NCBI RefSeq assembly: GCF_963678635.1
Contig: NC_087062.1
Span: forward strand, 26,007,419-26,071,418
DNA: 64,000 nt
DNA from: Symsagittifera roscoffensis
Lineage: Eukaryota; Xenacoelomorpha; Acoela; Convolutidae
Direction of reading: 5' to 3'
Within the stretch, counting starts at the first letter, position 1; the number at the start of each line of letters is the position of its first letter. The notes under the pieces were generated by a model, which saw only the letters and a program-made list of their open reading frames with translations, had not been told where the DNA came from and searched no databases. Shown in pieces: positions 1 to 11,308 of this stretch. Both the position numbers and the translations under genes were made by a program.

Positions 1-428
1 GAAGAAAGAAAACTTGTGGGAGGGAAGAACGGTTTCCAATTTTGTGGGTCGTAAACACAATTTTGCGTTTACTTTGATTATGCTGTGCACCTTGTTTGCA
101 AGCAATTGTCTTCAATTATCTTGATATTGAAGCTTGAGCATTGGAGTTTTCTCGTCTCGCTTGTCTTTTTGTGCCCGAGTTTCCTCCTTAGTTGGTAATA
201 ATTCTGCCGCGAGAACTTTACTCAGTGTTTCAGACAAAACTTGGGATGACCAAGCAACTGGGTACTGGTTTTTCTCTATTGCTGTCTATTGATCATCATT
301 GCTTCATGGTTAAGACCCATGTAGATTTGCACCTAAAAAACCTGTGCAGTGCACTTTTTTCAATTTATATTTTAGTGCAATGGTGCGCTATTTCTGAAGT
401 TTAGAAGCGTTACACTTTACGCTGGTTT
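1..428. other. No gene seen
   Basis: AT-rich sequence without a recognisable coding frame, repeat or RNA. A 70-codon plus-strand frame from 192 has no family signature and is treated as chance. Confidence 0.5.
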
Positions 429-689
429 TTAGTACCAACCACTTTTAACCTGCTTGTTGCCATCTGCATTTTTACTATTGTCTAAAAAAGCCAACTCACC
501 GTGCTCATTTGGTCTTTTAAGTGTGAACTTTAAGTTAGCATGTAATTTTTTGGCAGCATGCAATACCACGCTCGGTTCGCCTTCACCAGTCCTCACAATA
601 TCGTCTACGTATCGTAAGAAAAGCTGCACATCTGCTATGGTCAGCTCACATTCACGCCTCTCCTTGCACAATTTGCAGATTGAAATCAA
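429..689 (-). pseudogene. Penelope-like reverse transcriptase fragment
   Basis: An 86-codon minus-strand frame carries the RT catalytic motif RYVDDIV, followed by a stretch ending in LKFTLKRP and then ELAFLD and SGWY. This order (YVDD, then 'N-x-K/Q-FT', then 'FLD', then 'GWY') is characteristic of Penelope-like element RTs, as known from that family. Only the palm C-terminal part survives: the fingers upstream and the thumb and GIY-YIG endonuclease downstream are not recognisable. A relic of a retroelement, not a host gene. Assignment to Penelope-like rather than another RT class is from motif memory and was not searched. Confidence 0.7.
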
Positions 690-1519
690 TCAGGTTGAAA
701 CAAACAATTTCGTTTCGAAACAAAGCAGATGAAAAAAAAATTCAACTAAAATCTAGGAGATAAAAGCAATCCATTTTAAGTTATCAACAGTAAATTGATA
801 CAAACGAATAAAAACCAACAATAACTGATTTTAAAACCATGTAGTTCATCAAAAAACCGTAAACAAAAAAAACAACAAATTGCTGCACCGACCTTATCTG
901 GCTTTTTAACTCAAAAGAAACAAAATTATTGTAGTCTTTTTAAATGAAGTTTTCAGTTGTGCGCCAAAACATGCTGTAACGGTCTTAAAGACGAAATTTC
1001 TACAAATCTAAAACATTTGAAATATACCAATTATAATTTCTTAGGCTGTAAATGTCATGCCTTTCTAGAAAAACACAAAAGTGTCTATATATGCCTTTAT
1101 CAAATTTGATGACCCAATTTTTCAAACAAGCGAATGATGTCGCAAAAAAATTGGTCATCAAACATTATGAGAATAGTTTTTTTGAATACTTTTCTTATGA
1201 GAGCTCTACCAATGTAGAACAACAAACGAAAAATATTATAATTGTAAACTCTCCAACCGAAATTAGAGTTAAATGCAGATAAAAGGATTGGGATGTTGAT
1301 TTTTCATTGGCTGTACCTTGAAAATGAAACAGGTATAGCCAATTTGTTTTAAGCGTTCATTTGGTTGTTCTGAGCGTTCATTTAGTTTCACTGGTACTCT
1401 GTTAAAGATATACTGCCTACCAATTTAGTTTTTCTTACACTTTTTCACCACATCGAACATTCCAGTCAAGCTATGCTGGGTAATGAAAAGAACAGCTGGT
1501 GAAACCTTAGACTTCAGAC
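690..1519. other. No gene seen
   Basis: AT-rich sequence, more than half of it A/T homopolymer-like. The right part may be further decayed LINE 3' sequence, because a LINE relic begins just to the right on the minus strand. Nothing else can be supported. Confidence 0.4.
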
Positions 1520-3480
1520 TTAAATCTAGCGCATGATCAGATTTTCTGTGGAGACAGCCTTCTTTGATTACCCAGATAATTTATCCGTTTATTCTGTTAA
1601 TTTGAGACATGGATATATCGACTTAATTGCAACAGCCATTTTTCTTGAGCATTTGGTCAATTCAGCTGAAAAATTGAGATTTTTGTCTACTAAAACTCCA
1701 AGGTCCTGGCATGTTCCTTTGCGGGTTTTGGTTTCTGCTCTATTAATATTTTGTTCTAAAATATTCGTTTCCCCAAAGACAATAAGTTCTTTTTTATCAA
1801 CATTAAGGACAAGTTTGTTTTCATTCAAATAATTATGTACTTTTTCTAGTGTTTCGAGCATTGAGGTTCTAAAATCCCTACTTGAGTTTCCTGTTTATAA
1901 GATACTTGTATCATTTGCAAATTGCATTAAAATCATCTTCCTGTTGATTTGGTTTTTGAAACTATTACATAAAGTACGAAAACAAATGATACCAAAACAG
2001 TACTTTGTTGAACGCCATGATTAAGTGTTGTTCAGTCAGACTGATGATTTTAAAGCTTTACACATTGTTGACGGTCTCTTAAAAAATCGTTCAGGAGATT
2101 TGATGCATTATTGGAAAACCATGCATTTTATTTTTTTTCTGAGAAGATTTCATGAGAAAGGGAATTGAAAGTTTCAGAAATGGAATTGTTTTTCTTGATT
2201 AATCCATGTTTTTACAAACCATTTTGGTTAATGTGATAACTGCATCAGTCGCAAATTGTTTTACTGAAATCCTAATGGCAGACTTTTTAGAAGGAAATTT
2301 GTTAGAGATATTCCATAATATGGTTCAAAAAATCGTTCAAAAAATTTTGGAGGCATGTTTTTTACACAAATAGGCCTATAATTTGATGTAATTTAAGTTT
2401 TACCTTTATTGAAGACAGGGGTGCTTTATGCTTTTTGAAGTAATGATGGAAACTGGTTTTGTATAATAGTTTCGATTGTTGCGAGTTAGAGGTATGTTTA
2501 CAAGTTTATTCTTTAAAAAAAAGCCTGTATTCACATTGGCCCTGGAGGTTTTCAACAAAAATTTATCTATTTTTTCGTAATTTTTTTTGTGCTGCAATGA
2601 AAATCAAAAACTGCAGATGTGTTTTGTTCATTTGGTTTTCAGGGTATATAATTACCATTAAAAATACCTAATTTTGAAAAATCTCGATTTAAATATTTTG
2701 CTATTTCAGTAAAATGTTTTTTTTTATATTTTCCAGATCTATTTCGGTAACAGTAACTGAATTTTGATTACTCTTTTTCCCTATTTTTCTGTTCATGAAA
2801 TCTCATTGTTCTTTACTGTTGGAAAGCTGCTGATATTTGTTCATGTGATGTTTTTGTGAAGCAATTGCCAGTTTTTGGTTGAACATGTTTCTAGCTTCTT
2901 CGTATTCTCTGTGCGCTACCTCACAACCAATGTTTTTCCGTATATTGAAACACCTATGCTTATTGTTTATCAGAGTCATCAAGGCTTTATCAATCCATGG
3001 TTTTTTGTGTTTGATTACCAGTTTTTATGCGACATGGAACATTCGCAGTTATAACTTTTTCAACAAAAAGCCCAAAAGTCTCAAACATTTTCGATCCCGA
3101 GGATTATTCATAGGTTTCTGGCCCATCATAAATTGCGAGGTCTAAGTTGAATTTTCCCCGATTAAAATTTTGGAAATCTCTTCTCTCAATTTCAAAGATT
3201 TTATTTTTGGCTTAAAAGAACTAATGTTTCATAAGTAAGCATATAGTGGTCTGTTGAAAAGCAATCTGTACAAATTAAAATAATTTATTTGGTTGTTGGA
3301 AACTAAGCCGTCGATAAGTGAGATATCATTATCAGTTCCACGATTTTATTATCGATTATTCATTCAAATGGCTTTACTCGTTTACTTGACACTATTTTTA
3401 CTGCCTGTCGATGTTTGTTCAAACTGGCCGGTTTTCTGTGACTTTAATCTCCAGTACCATCCAAAATACCGACGAGAATA
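1520..3480 (-). pseudogene. Eroded LINE (non-LTR retrotransposon) relic
   Basis: Reading the minus strand across frames gives the parts of a LINE ORF2 in the right order. Near 3230-3330 a decayed endonuclease end includes a 'DHYML'-like stretch. At 2820-3010 is the endonuclease-RT linker (PWIDKALMTLINNKHR followed by a YEEARN-like region). At 2060-2110 FLRDRQQ matches the 'yL.dR.Q.v' RT motif. Around 1985-2030 GVQQSTVL stands for the GVPQGSVL motif, and near 1920 FANDT stands for FADDT. The 90-codon frame 1589-1861 is the palm/thumb end (NENKLVLNVDKKE, then DLGVLVDKNLNF). The motif order and 'LNVDKKE...LGV.vD..L.F' pattern are those of Jockey/CR1-type LINEs. Many stops and frameshifts make it long dead. 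Confidence 0.72.
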
Positions 3481-3481
3481 A

Positions 3482-4254
3482 AAGGAGAGCTCTCGAACGC
3501 ACAAAGCAAGTAGAAAAAGTGTAGCTTTTGGAAGAAACTGAAATCAGTGTCTCCTTTTTGGAGGTTTAGGAGGATTATGATGACGTCAAAGAAAATGGAT
3601 CAAATTGAACTGAAAATGAAAAATTATGCAAAAAACATCACCAACATCAATATATAAAATTTCATGTTCAAATATAACTAGTGTAATTTTATCTGGTTGA
3701 CGAGTAGTTTGACTTGCTAATATTATATTTCAAAGGACGTCAGAAAATGGAGATGATTAAAAGGTTCAAATGACAGGAAAAAAACATAAATTGTAGTTTT
3801 GTGAAGTTGACACATAAAAACGGCTATTTTTTATACAAGATGTGTTGGGATTTGTTTTCAGTTAACGACGAACACTTTTAACAGTTTTTTTTGGCTACTC
3901 ATATGTTATCTGGCAAAAATCACAGTTCATCGTTTTAAGAAGTAATTCGGTGAGTAAGCATATATGAAAAGTGAAGCGGGTAATGAAGTCTTCCGGTGAG
4001 TAATCAAAAAGAATTAGTTAAAGATCATTTTACTCATATTGATACAGTTTCAGTCCAAACAGAATTAAATCAGAAAACTTTTTCCAGTGCTTCAAAAATT
4101 AATTTCCATGTATTTAAGAGGTTACGGTTATGCAAACGATGTTGTAGTAATAAGTTTTGGTAAATGTTTTAGCACTACTTGGCAAACATTTTTTGCACAA
4201 ACCGTAGCATCATGTTTTTATACGATAAATAATTTTGAAAAAGCTATATGTTAG
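3482..4254. other. No gene seen
   Basis: AT-rich sequence with no convincing coding frame. It lies between the LINE relic and the family A repeat cluster. Confidence 0.4.
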
Positions 4255-6290
4255 GATGACTTCTTATTTAGTATACGTCTCATTATGTTTATTTTTGCTC
4301 CAAATTTCCTAACGAAAGTAACGTAATATTGGGTTTTTTTCTTAACACAAACTTCGACTTTTTAACAAGCCGTTTTTGACGAATTAGTTTTATATCATTC
4401 AAAAGGTATTGTTGTCTGTAGCTTAAATTTGAAAAAAAAAAATCCATCTGTAATCACTTTTTGTAAAGTTGAAAACGAAATTCCACCTGTAATCATTTTT
4501 TGTAAAGTTAATGAATGCCATTTCGGCCAATTTGGGAAAATCAAGGCGCGATATATATTTCACGCTATTAAAGCGTAAACGGAGATTTAATCCGTCCTAG
4601 AAATCGTTCCAAAATGATTGAAAGAAGTTTATTTGTCATAATTGATCTCTTAGTTTGCCGAAATTTTGTCAATTCAAAACTATATTCGAATCATATCTTA
4701 TGGTCTATTATTTTGTATCAATCAGGAAACCTCTAAAAGAGAGATCTCTTGAACTCTTGAACACAAAGTTTTACCACGAAACAAAAGTTTCATAGAGATC
4801 ATTTCATTTGAGTGGAAAGGTTCCCGCGGTAGATGAAAAACAGTTTTTCCGAATCACTAATGGAACTAAATCAATTCCTTGATGTTTTGGTGTTTAAAAA
4901 AGCTCAAAATATGCATCACAAGACAACTTTAATGGGGATGAAATGAAAAAAAAAATTGAATTAATTGGAAAAATTTAAAAATATTTTTATCATTTTTCAT
5001 AGGACCCAACGTCTACAAAAAGCATAAAATATAAGCATTTTAGATGCAACTTCAAAGACAAAATGGACAAACAAAAGGGATTATAATCATCATTTATAAT
5101 CAATTATAATGGATTTTTGTGCAAAACTAATGAACTAGAAATTTGAATAAATGTAATGGATTATAATCAATTATAATGGATTATAGTTAATTATAATTTG
5201 ATTTTAAAAAGAGAGATTATAATCGATTATTAATTGATTAAAATCAATTGTTTCTCAATTTTAGTAAAACTGGTACTAAAATCGTAATATAATCGATCAT
5301 TAACGCTTGAAACTGGATGCGGGTAGGAGCGAAATCTATCACTTTGAATTTATATGGCGTATGGGGGACATGGTTTTCACAAAAAATCTCAAATTTGAAA
5401 AAAAAACTCGTTTTATTTTGTTACCATTGATTTTTTCATGTTTTTACTGCTCCATAGACTTTCAAGGGCAGTCGGAACCTTCTTAGTATACGTCTCATTA
5501 TGTTTATTTTTGCTCCGACTTTTCCTAACGAAAGTAACGGAATATTTGTGCTTGGGGTGGGTTTTTTCTTAACACAAACTTCGACTTTTTAACAAGCCAT
5601 TTTTGACGAATTACTTTTATATCATTCAAAAAGTATTGTTGTCTGTAGCTTAAATTTGAAAAAAAAAATCCACCTGTAATCACTTTTTGTAAAGTTGAAA
5701 AAAAAATTCCACCTGTAACCATTTTTTGTAAAGTTAATGAATGCCATTTCGGCCAATTTGGGAAAATCAAGGCGCAATGTGAACTAGAAATTTGAATGAA
5801 TATAATGGATTATAATCAATTATAATGGATTATAGATAATTATAATTTGATTTTAAAAAGAGAGATTATAATCGATTTTTAATTGATTAAAATCGGTTGT
5901 TTCTCAATTTTAGTAAGACTGGTACTAAAATCGTAATATAATCGATCATTACCGCTTGAAACTGGATGCGTTTAGGAGCGAATTCTATCACTTTGAATTT
6001 TATATGGCGTGTGGGGGGCATAGTTTTCACAAAAAATCTCAAATTTGAAAAAAAACTCGTTTTATTTTCTTACCATTGATTTTTTCATGTTTTTACTGCT
6101 CCATAGACTTTCAAAGGCAGTCGGAACCTTCTTAGTATACGTCTCATTATGTTTATTTTTGCTCCGACTTTCCTAACGAAAGAAACGGAATATTTGTGCT
6201 TGGGGTGGGTTTTTTCTTAACACAAACTTTACTGCTCCATAGACTTTCAAGGGCAGTCAGAACCTTCAGGGCTTCGCCCTGATACGATCA
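4255..6290 (+). repeat. Tandem cluster of dispersed repeat family A
   Basis: Three head-to-tail copies of a dispersed AT-rich element. Shared blocks are: a left part with CCTAACGAAAGTAACG and 'cttcgactttttaacaagcc' at 4300-4375, 5510-5600 and 6165-6225; a middle with 'tatggcgt(g/a)tggggg' at 5350 and 6005; and a right end with 'ctccatagactttcaa' then GGCAGTCGGAACC at 5450, 6100 and 6235. The second and third copies start directly where the previous right end stops. The last ends in the hairpin TCAGGGCTTCGCCCTGA at about 6264. Between the blocks are runs of TAATCGATTA/TAATCAATTATAAT motifs (5090-5250, 5800-5960). No coding capacity. Probably a non-autonomous DNA element; TIRs, if any, are short (GTTCCGACT-like). 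Confidence 0.75.
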
Positions 6291-7399
6291 GTCTTATTTT
6301 AGTATATCGTTTAAACAGTTTGATGATTATACTCATTGCAACAAAAATTAGTGGAACAAAAATTCGAAACCGAAGTTCTGATATCCTAAACACAGAAACA
6401 GAGATCAGTAAGAACACAGCCCGGTAATTGCTTGAACTGTACACTGATTGCCGCGCAAAAATTTGAACTCAGCCAGAGTTTCGAGTTATGGTCAGTTGAA
6501 AACTTGCACGATAGGTGACGTACACTATATGGGCCTTCACTATGTTTATTTGAGAGAGTAGTTTCAAATATTGCCTCAAATTTTGAAGAAAGTGACGTAA
6601 TAGTTGTACTTGGTGCGGTTTTTTCTCCAGAAAAAAATTGACGGTATTTAATAACGTCTGTCAAAATTTTCTCAGACAGATCTAGATAACTTTGACAATT
6701 TTTATAACGTATAAAAAGTTTTGATTATCTATGACTCGATGATCAAGATGTTCAAAATTAAAAGATATTCTTTTTTTGTGAAAATGAATTTAAAAAAGGC
6801 AATTTTTTGTTCTTCAAAGCACAAGCGGCAAAATAAACAAACTCAGAAACCATTCCAAGCTCATTGAAGCTAGCTATTTTGTTTAATTGATAGGTAACTA
6901 GAGGCAAAAAAAAACATTCATTACTTTAAATAGCGCGTATGTGGAAAGTAATATTAAACAAACTTACAAAAATTCAAAATAAACTAGAATTCAAGAAAAT
7001 CTAGAGTTTTATTCTTTTAAAAAATATATGTATGTTTCATAGGCTCCAAAAACTGCTTCATAGAGGTCAAAAGGCAGTCTAAATATTCAAGAACATTCCT
7101 TATTACTAGCAGTTTTAATTAAAGACTAAGGCAAATACGCCTCTTCCTTCGAAAACCTTGTTGTATTGGACCAAGTTAACATCCTCCTCCCTGAAGCGTT
7201 AAAAAAGGAGCATTATAATTTGGTCCAGCAAAACGTAATTGAAGAAAAAAGAAAAAATACTAGAAAAACGAAAAAAAAAATTCGACAAATTTTTCAAGTT
7301 ATTTTTTGCAGTTTTTTTTGGAAATTTTTGGTTCCAAAAAGGCGTTAAAATACTCACAGTAAACTAACGTTAACAAAGTAAAACTAAGTCTGTATGTTT
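6291..7399. other. No gene seen
   Basis: AT-rich sequence. A stretch at 6590-6660 resembles the left part of family A (gtgacgtaatagttgtacttggtgcgg) and may be a worn copy. No coding signal. Confidence 0.4.
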
Positions 7400-7695
7400 T
7401 AAATTAAGCTATTGTAAGCTTTTAACCAATAATAAGATTGCTCGCTCGCTTTATTCACTCGGAATAGGACAAAAAACCAAAAATTTCAACCGGTTTTTCT
7501 CGACACTGGGAAAGTTTTTTCAAAATTTTTCAAAGGAAGTTTGATTCACGACTGTATGGGCTTTAATATGACATATCACACAAGCCAGTCCGATCATTAT
7601 TTGTGGTACCGGATTTTGGGTGGAAAACAAAAAGAAACGAAAACTAAAACACACCCGAATACAAAGTTTTAATGATCGGAACAAAAAGCATCATA
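7400..7695 (+). repeat. Dispersed repeat family B, copy 1
   Basis: Shares a block ending in 'gattttgggtggaaaaca', 'aaaacacaccc' and 'aatgatcgga' with copies at about 9530-10110 and 20810-21625. The common part includes 'gatygctcgctcg', 'aaccggttttt', an 'atatgacatatcac' stretch and 'cagtccgat.attattt'. Non-coding. Class unknown. Confidence 0.6.
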
Positions 7696-7779
7696 CTTCA
7701 TAAATGCGTGCTTTTTCACCCTATCCCCACTCCTCATGATATCAGTGGTACAGTTTGAACATCAATTGCGGATTTTCAA

Positions 7780-8095
7780 AAAAAATTCGATATATTGGTC
7801 TTTTTTTTTAGGTCGATCAAACTTTTTTCCGAGCTCTCTCAAAGCACTAAAAACACCCTGTTTTGGAAAAACTTTCTGCGCGGCAGGCGCAGTTTTGACA
7901 ACAGGCCAAAAAAAGCGTTTTTAGGCCCTTTTTTGAAAATTTTGACTAAGAAATCGCTCACCCTTCAAAATTATTATATATTGGCGCCTTTAGAAAAACT
8001 TTAGGGTCCGTCAGCCAAAAATTGATATCTCAAAACAGTACAAAGGTGCTTAGGGTCGGCACGTAGTCGAATCCCCCACACTAAATCCGCCCCTG
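7780..8095 (-). mobile_element. hAT-type MITE, truncated
   Basis: The right end is CTAAATCCGCCCCTG (to 8095), the reverse complement of the left end of the MITEs at 17488 and 49480. Interior blocks 'taggtcga', 'tattggcgcctttag' and 'gtcgaatccc' match the copy ending at 46261. The outer left end is missing or degraded. Non-autonomous. Confidence 0.65.
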
Positions 8096-8538
8096 ATTGC
8101 ATTAAAAAAATAATAACTACCGAAAGCAAAGAAAGCACTGATTGCCTTTTGACCTTGTCTCAGATGTTTTTGGTACTGGCAAAATTTGATAAACCTATGA
8201 AGTTTTTAAAATTTTCGTTTTTTTTTAAAAAAAATATATATGCTCTCAATGATTTCAGGTACATCATAAACACCGAGAAGCTTTCATGTTACCTCACAAT
8301 AGTGACCGATTTAATTTTGCTAAAAATAGTAAGTCGAAACAGCGTTCTACCGGTCGAAATAAAAAGTACAATACTTTGAGTTGACTGCAAAATTATTTGT
8401 TTCGTAAGTTTGCTTTCTTATCTTGATTCTGATTGGTTAATATAATGATTTTCTGCTTACTGACTAGTATGAATACGCGGTTGTCTAAATAAAGACCGCA
8501 CTCCAAAAACCAAAAACTTACATGGGCTGCAGCGACTT

Positions 8539-8656
8539 GCATGCGTGCCGCTTAGCATTCGCAATTAAAATAATAACTCACTTCGATGCGGCACATGCTG
8601 CAAATGTGAGAAAACAAAGTCAACTCTAGTAGTGGCATGCTAAGCGGCACGCATGC
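8539..8656. repeat. 20-bp perfect inverted repeat in VGLUT intron
   Basis: GCATGCGTGCCGCTTAGCAT at 8539-8558 is exactly repeated in reverse complement at 8637-8656, with a 78-bp spacer. It lies 17 bases past the splice donor of the VGLUT exon, so the transcript could form a stable stem just inside the intron. It may equally be the TIR pair of a very small MITE. Confidence 0.8.
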
Positions 8657-8678
8657 TAGTAGGCGGTCCCCAACTCAC

Positions 8679-8891
8679 CTTTTCGTATTCCTTTCCGTGT
8701 TCTGTGACAGTTGAGTTGTTGGTCACATCAACAATGGCCACTCCCAGATTGCACCTCAATCCGAAGGAGATGGCGAAGCCCATGGAGAGCAGACAAGCTA
8801 TCACATACCTCACTTTGTCAGACAGGTAGTGCGGCACCTTCACTACACGCGATATCCTCTCGTTCAACATGCTAAAGGGCGTCGTGATCAC
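8679..8891 (-). CDS. VGlut: Vesicular glutamate transporter, exon 3 (TM1)
   Basis: A 213-bp, 71-codon exon, phase 0 at both ends. It is bounded by an acceptor (ttccag, AG at 8892-8893) and a consensus donor (GTGAGT, 8673-8678). The product is a membrane carrier that loads glutamate into synaptic vesicles (SLC17 family, MFS fold). The exon encodes the end of the cytoplasmic N-terminus, transmembrane segment 1 (from [13 protein letters not shown]), the family-diagnostic [14 protein letters not shown] and the start of the first luminal loop with an NNST sequon. '[13 protein letters not shown]' is typical of VGLUTs; sialin-type SLC17 proteins differ here. It is GC-richer than the flanks, as expected for a live exon. 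The next exon (TM2) was not found to the left down to base 1; either the intron exceeds 8.6 kb or the exon was missed. Reading through the donor adds VSWGPP and a stop, so that extension is not coding. Confidence 0.88.
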
Positions 8892-9529
8892 CTGGAATAT
8901 TAGGAACTTTTTAAAACTCTTTTGTAAGATATTTTTAATTTTCATTTTTTTTTCTATTTAATACAATTTAGTGTTAAAATTTTTCTACTCGAGAAAATAA
9001 CATGAAAGAGTGTTCGAGTTTATTTTTTTCCCCGAGACAGTCTATGAAAATTTGTTTTTGTTATAATCTCATTGGTAATTTGTGACGTATCAGAATAATG
9101 AAACAGCTAAACGGTGCCAAGATCACCATTGATGGAGAAAAAATGATGTTTCTGTTAATCATAAAACAACAAAAAATTGGACTTTCATATCAACAGCTTA
9201 AATATACAATTTTGTGGAAACTTTACATGTGCCATAATTGTATTAATATTAAAAACTATTCAACATGAAGACATGAACTGGAATGTTGAGAACTATAATT
9301 CTTAGATAACTTTCATTCTACATATTGATTAAAAAAAGGGAAACAATTGATAAGAGCCGTAAACTTCAAGCAAAGGATGATTCGTATAAAGAAAATTTGA
9401 GCAGCCGAAACTCAGCTTATCTTATATATTTGCATATATGCAATTTAAGAAAAAACGCTATTCATCAGTTCCCTGAAAAATATCTAAAAAACAGCCTAGG
9501 TTAAATTAAAAATTAATCATTATCCGCAG
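8892..9529. other. VGLUT intron, no other feature
   Basis: AT-rich intronic sequence between exon 3 and a family B repeat. The polypyrimidine-like stretch just upstream of the acceptor is weak. Confidence 0.5.
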
Positions 9530-10110
9530 AAAAACATAATACTTGTTAACTTTTTTCTCTTTTTTTTTGAACGGAATGAGCAAGAACTGTGCTTAATCAA
9601 ATTAACACAAGTTTTACCGGTTACTAGGCAAAAAGCGCAGAATGTTTCAAGCATAGCCTTAAAAATACAAAAATTATTTTTCAAATTAGTGTAGTTTTTT
9701 CTGTGTGGTGTGACAAAACTTCTAGTGGAAAACATAAAAACTAGATATTTTCAACAGTCATAGTCAAATAGGCCAATTCAAAAACAGTTTTTGCTGCAAA
9801 AAACAAAAACAAAATAATCGTAAAAGAATTTCAAAACTTTCAAAAGTTTCTGATTCCCAAGATGACGCTAAAAACTTCAAAAACTTTATTTAATCGATTA
9901 AAACTAAAATTTCACGGCTCAACTTCATCGTGAAGAAGCTATTATAAGCCTGCACACTCACCTTATTAGCCCGAATTTAGACCAAAACACGAAAACTTCA
10001 AATAAAACGATGATTAATTGTAGTACCTGATTTTGGGTGGAAAACAAGAAGAGAAATAAACACCCAATTACAAAAATCCTCTACTTTTTTCAAATGGTCG
10101 GAACAAAAAA
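9530..10110 (+). repeat. Dispersed repeat family B, copy 2
   Basis: Shares 'ccggttact.ggc', 'gcgcagaatgtt', 'tctgtgtggtgtgac' and 'acctgattttgggtgg' with 20810-21625, in the same order and spacing, and its last part with 7400-7695. AT-rich, without a coding frame. Confidence 0.6.
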
Positions 10111-10920
10111 TGGACAAAATTTGAGCAATGTTGGAAGCTTTCGGTTTTTTCAAGCTTTTCTGCTGACGACGCTGTTAAAAAAATTTTAATCCAAGGTAAA
10201 TATTTGAAAGTTTATTTGAAGGATCGTGACTGGATTTTGTAGCAAAGAAATAACTTCGATTTAGTCAGGCTTTTGCGTGGATAAAAAATTAAAAAAAAAA
10301 ACATATTATGTTCTCGGCAGAGAATCAAATGCCGTTTTTTTACGTTTTTTCACTGTGGGTTCTCAAATTTTTTCCCGACATCCAACTGAGTTATCAGAAG
10401 AAATTTCCCTTCATTGGATTTTTATTTTATCATTGAGTGCTTTTTGAGAGAAAAAAATGGAAGGCAACAATCTGAAAACGTATTATTTTTAAATAAAATG
10501 TTGAGAGTAAAACTAGAACAATGTTAAAATCGAACTTGTTTTTCATTCAGGTTATTTTTTGCTTAAAGAATTAATTTGAATCAGAAAAACTTTTTCAACG
10601 GATATTACTGTTGTATATGAGCTCATTAAAAAAATGATTCAAAACCAAAACAGATAGTGATGTCTAGTTGCTGATACGGTGCATAGACACTTGTGTTCAA
10701 GACACTTGTTTCCCTGAAAAAAATGTACCAATATTTAAAATTGTCCCATTTAAACCGCAGTTAAAAAATTCCGAAAATATTTTTTGATTTGACCTTGTAA
10801 TCTTTGATGCTATGAAGTTTTGCGTCCGTTTGATGGTTTTATATTTAGATTCTAATTGTATCACACAATTAAAGAAAAGTCGAAGCGAAACCGAAATACA
10901 GAAAACTTTAAAGTGAAACT

Positions 10921-11127
10921 TCAAAGCACGCTCGTTTGAGCGATGGTGTCATTGGTTTGAAGAGCGATTGTTCGACAGCTGAAATCTCGGGTCGGAAAAA
11001 ACTTTTCAGTGTAGTTGAGATTCCAAAAGGAAACGCCCAAAATCTGGTAAAGGAGGGCAAAATTGATATGGATTTACTAGGTTTGGTCACTAGGAAAGTT
11101 GATGAAAAAAAAAAACATTTACATTGA
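10921..11127 (+). other. Unidentified coding-like fragment
   Basis: A plus-strand frame (ATG at 10936, 63 codons, stop at 11125-11127) has a balanced composition unlike the surrounding AT-rich filler, with LSDGVIGLKSD, EIPKGNAQN and KIDMDLLGL. No family is recognised. It lies in the presumed VGLUT intron, antisense to that gene and just right of the MULE relic's 3' end. It may be a piece of an unknown transposon protein or chance. Confidence 0.25.
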
Positions 11128-11308
11128 TGATCTTACCGTTCTCAAAATACGTCTAGTTCTTTTTTTTTTCAAAAATTCAACTTGAAAAAATTATTGAAAC
11201 TTATTGTTTTGCCACATAAACGTTAGGGAAGTGGATAATAAACTAAATCTTAGCCATAAATTATAATTGCTGCTGCACCCCTTCAGGAAAATAGTATTGT
11301 TACTTGGA

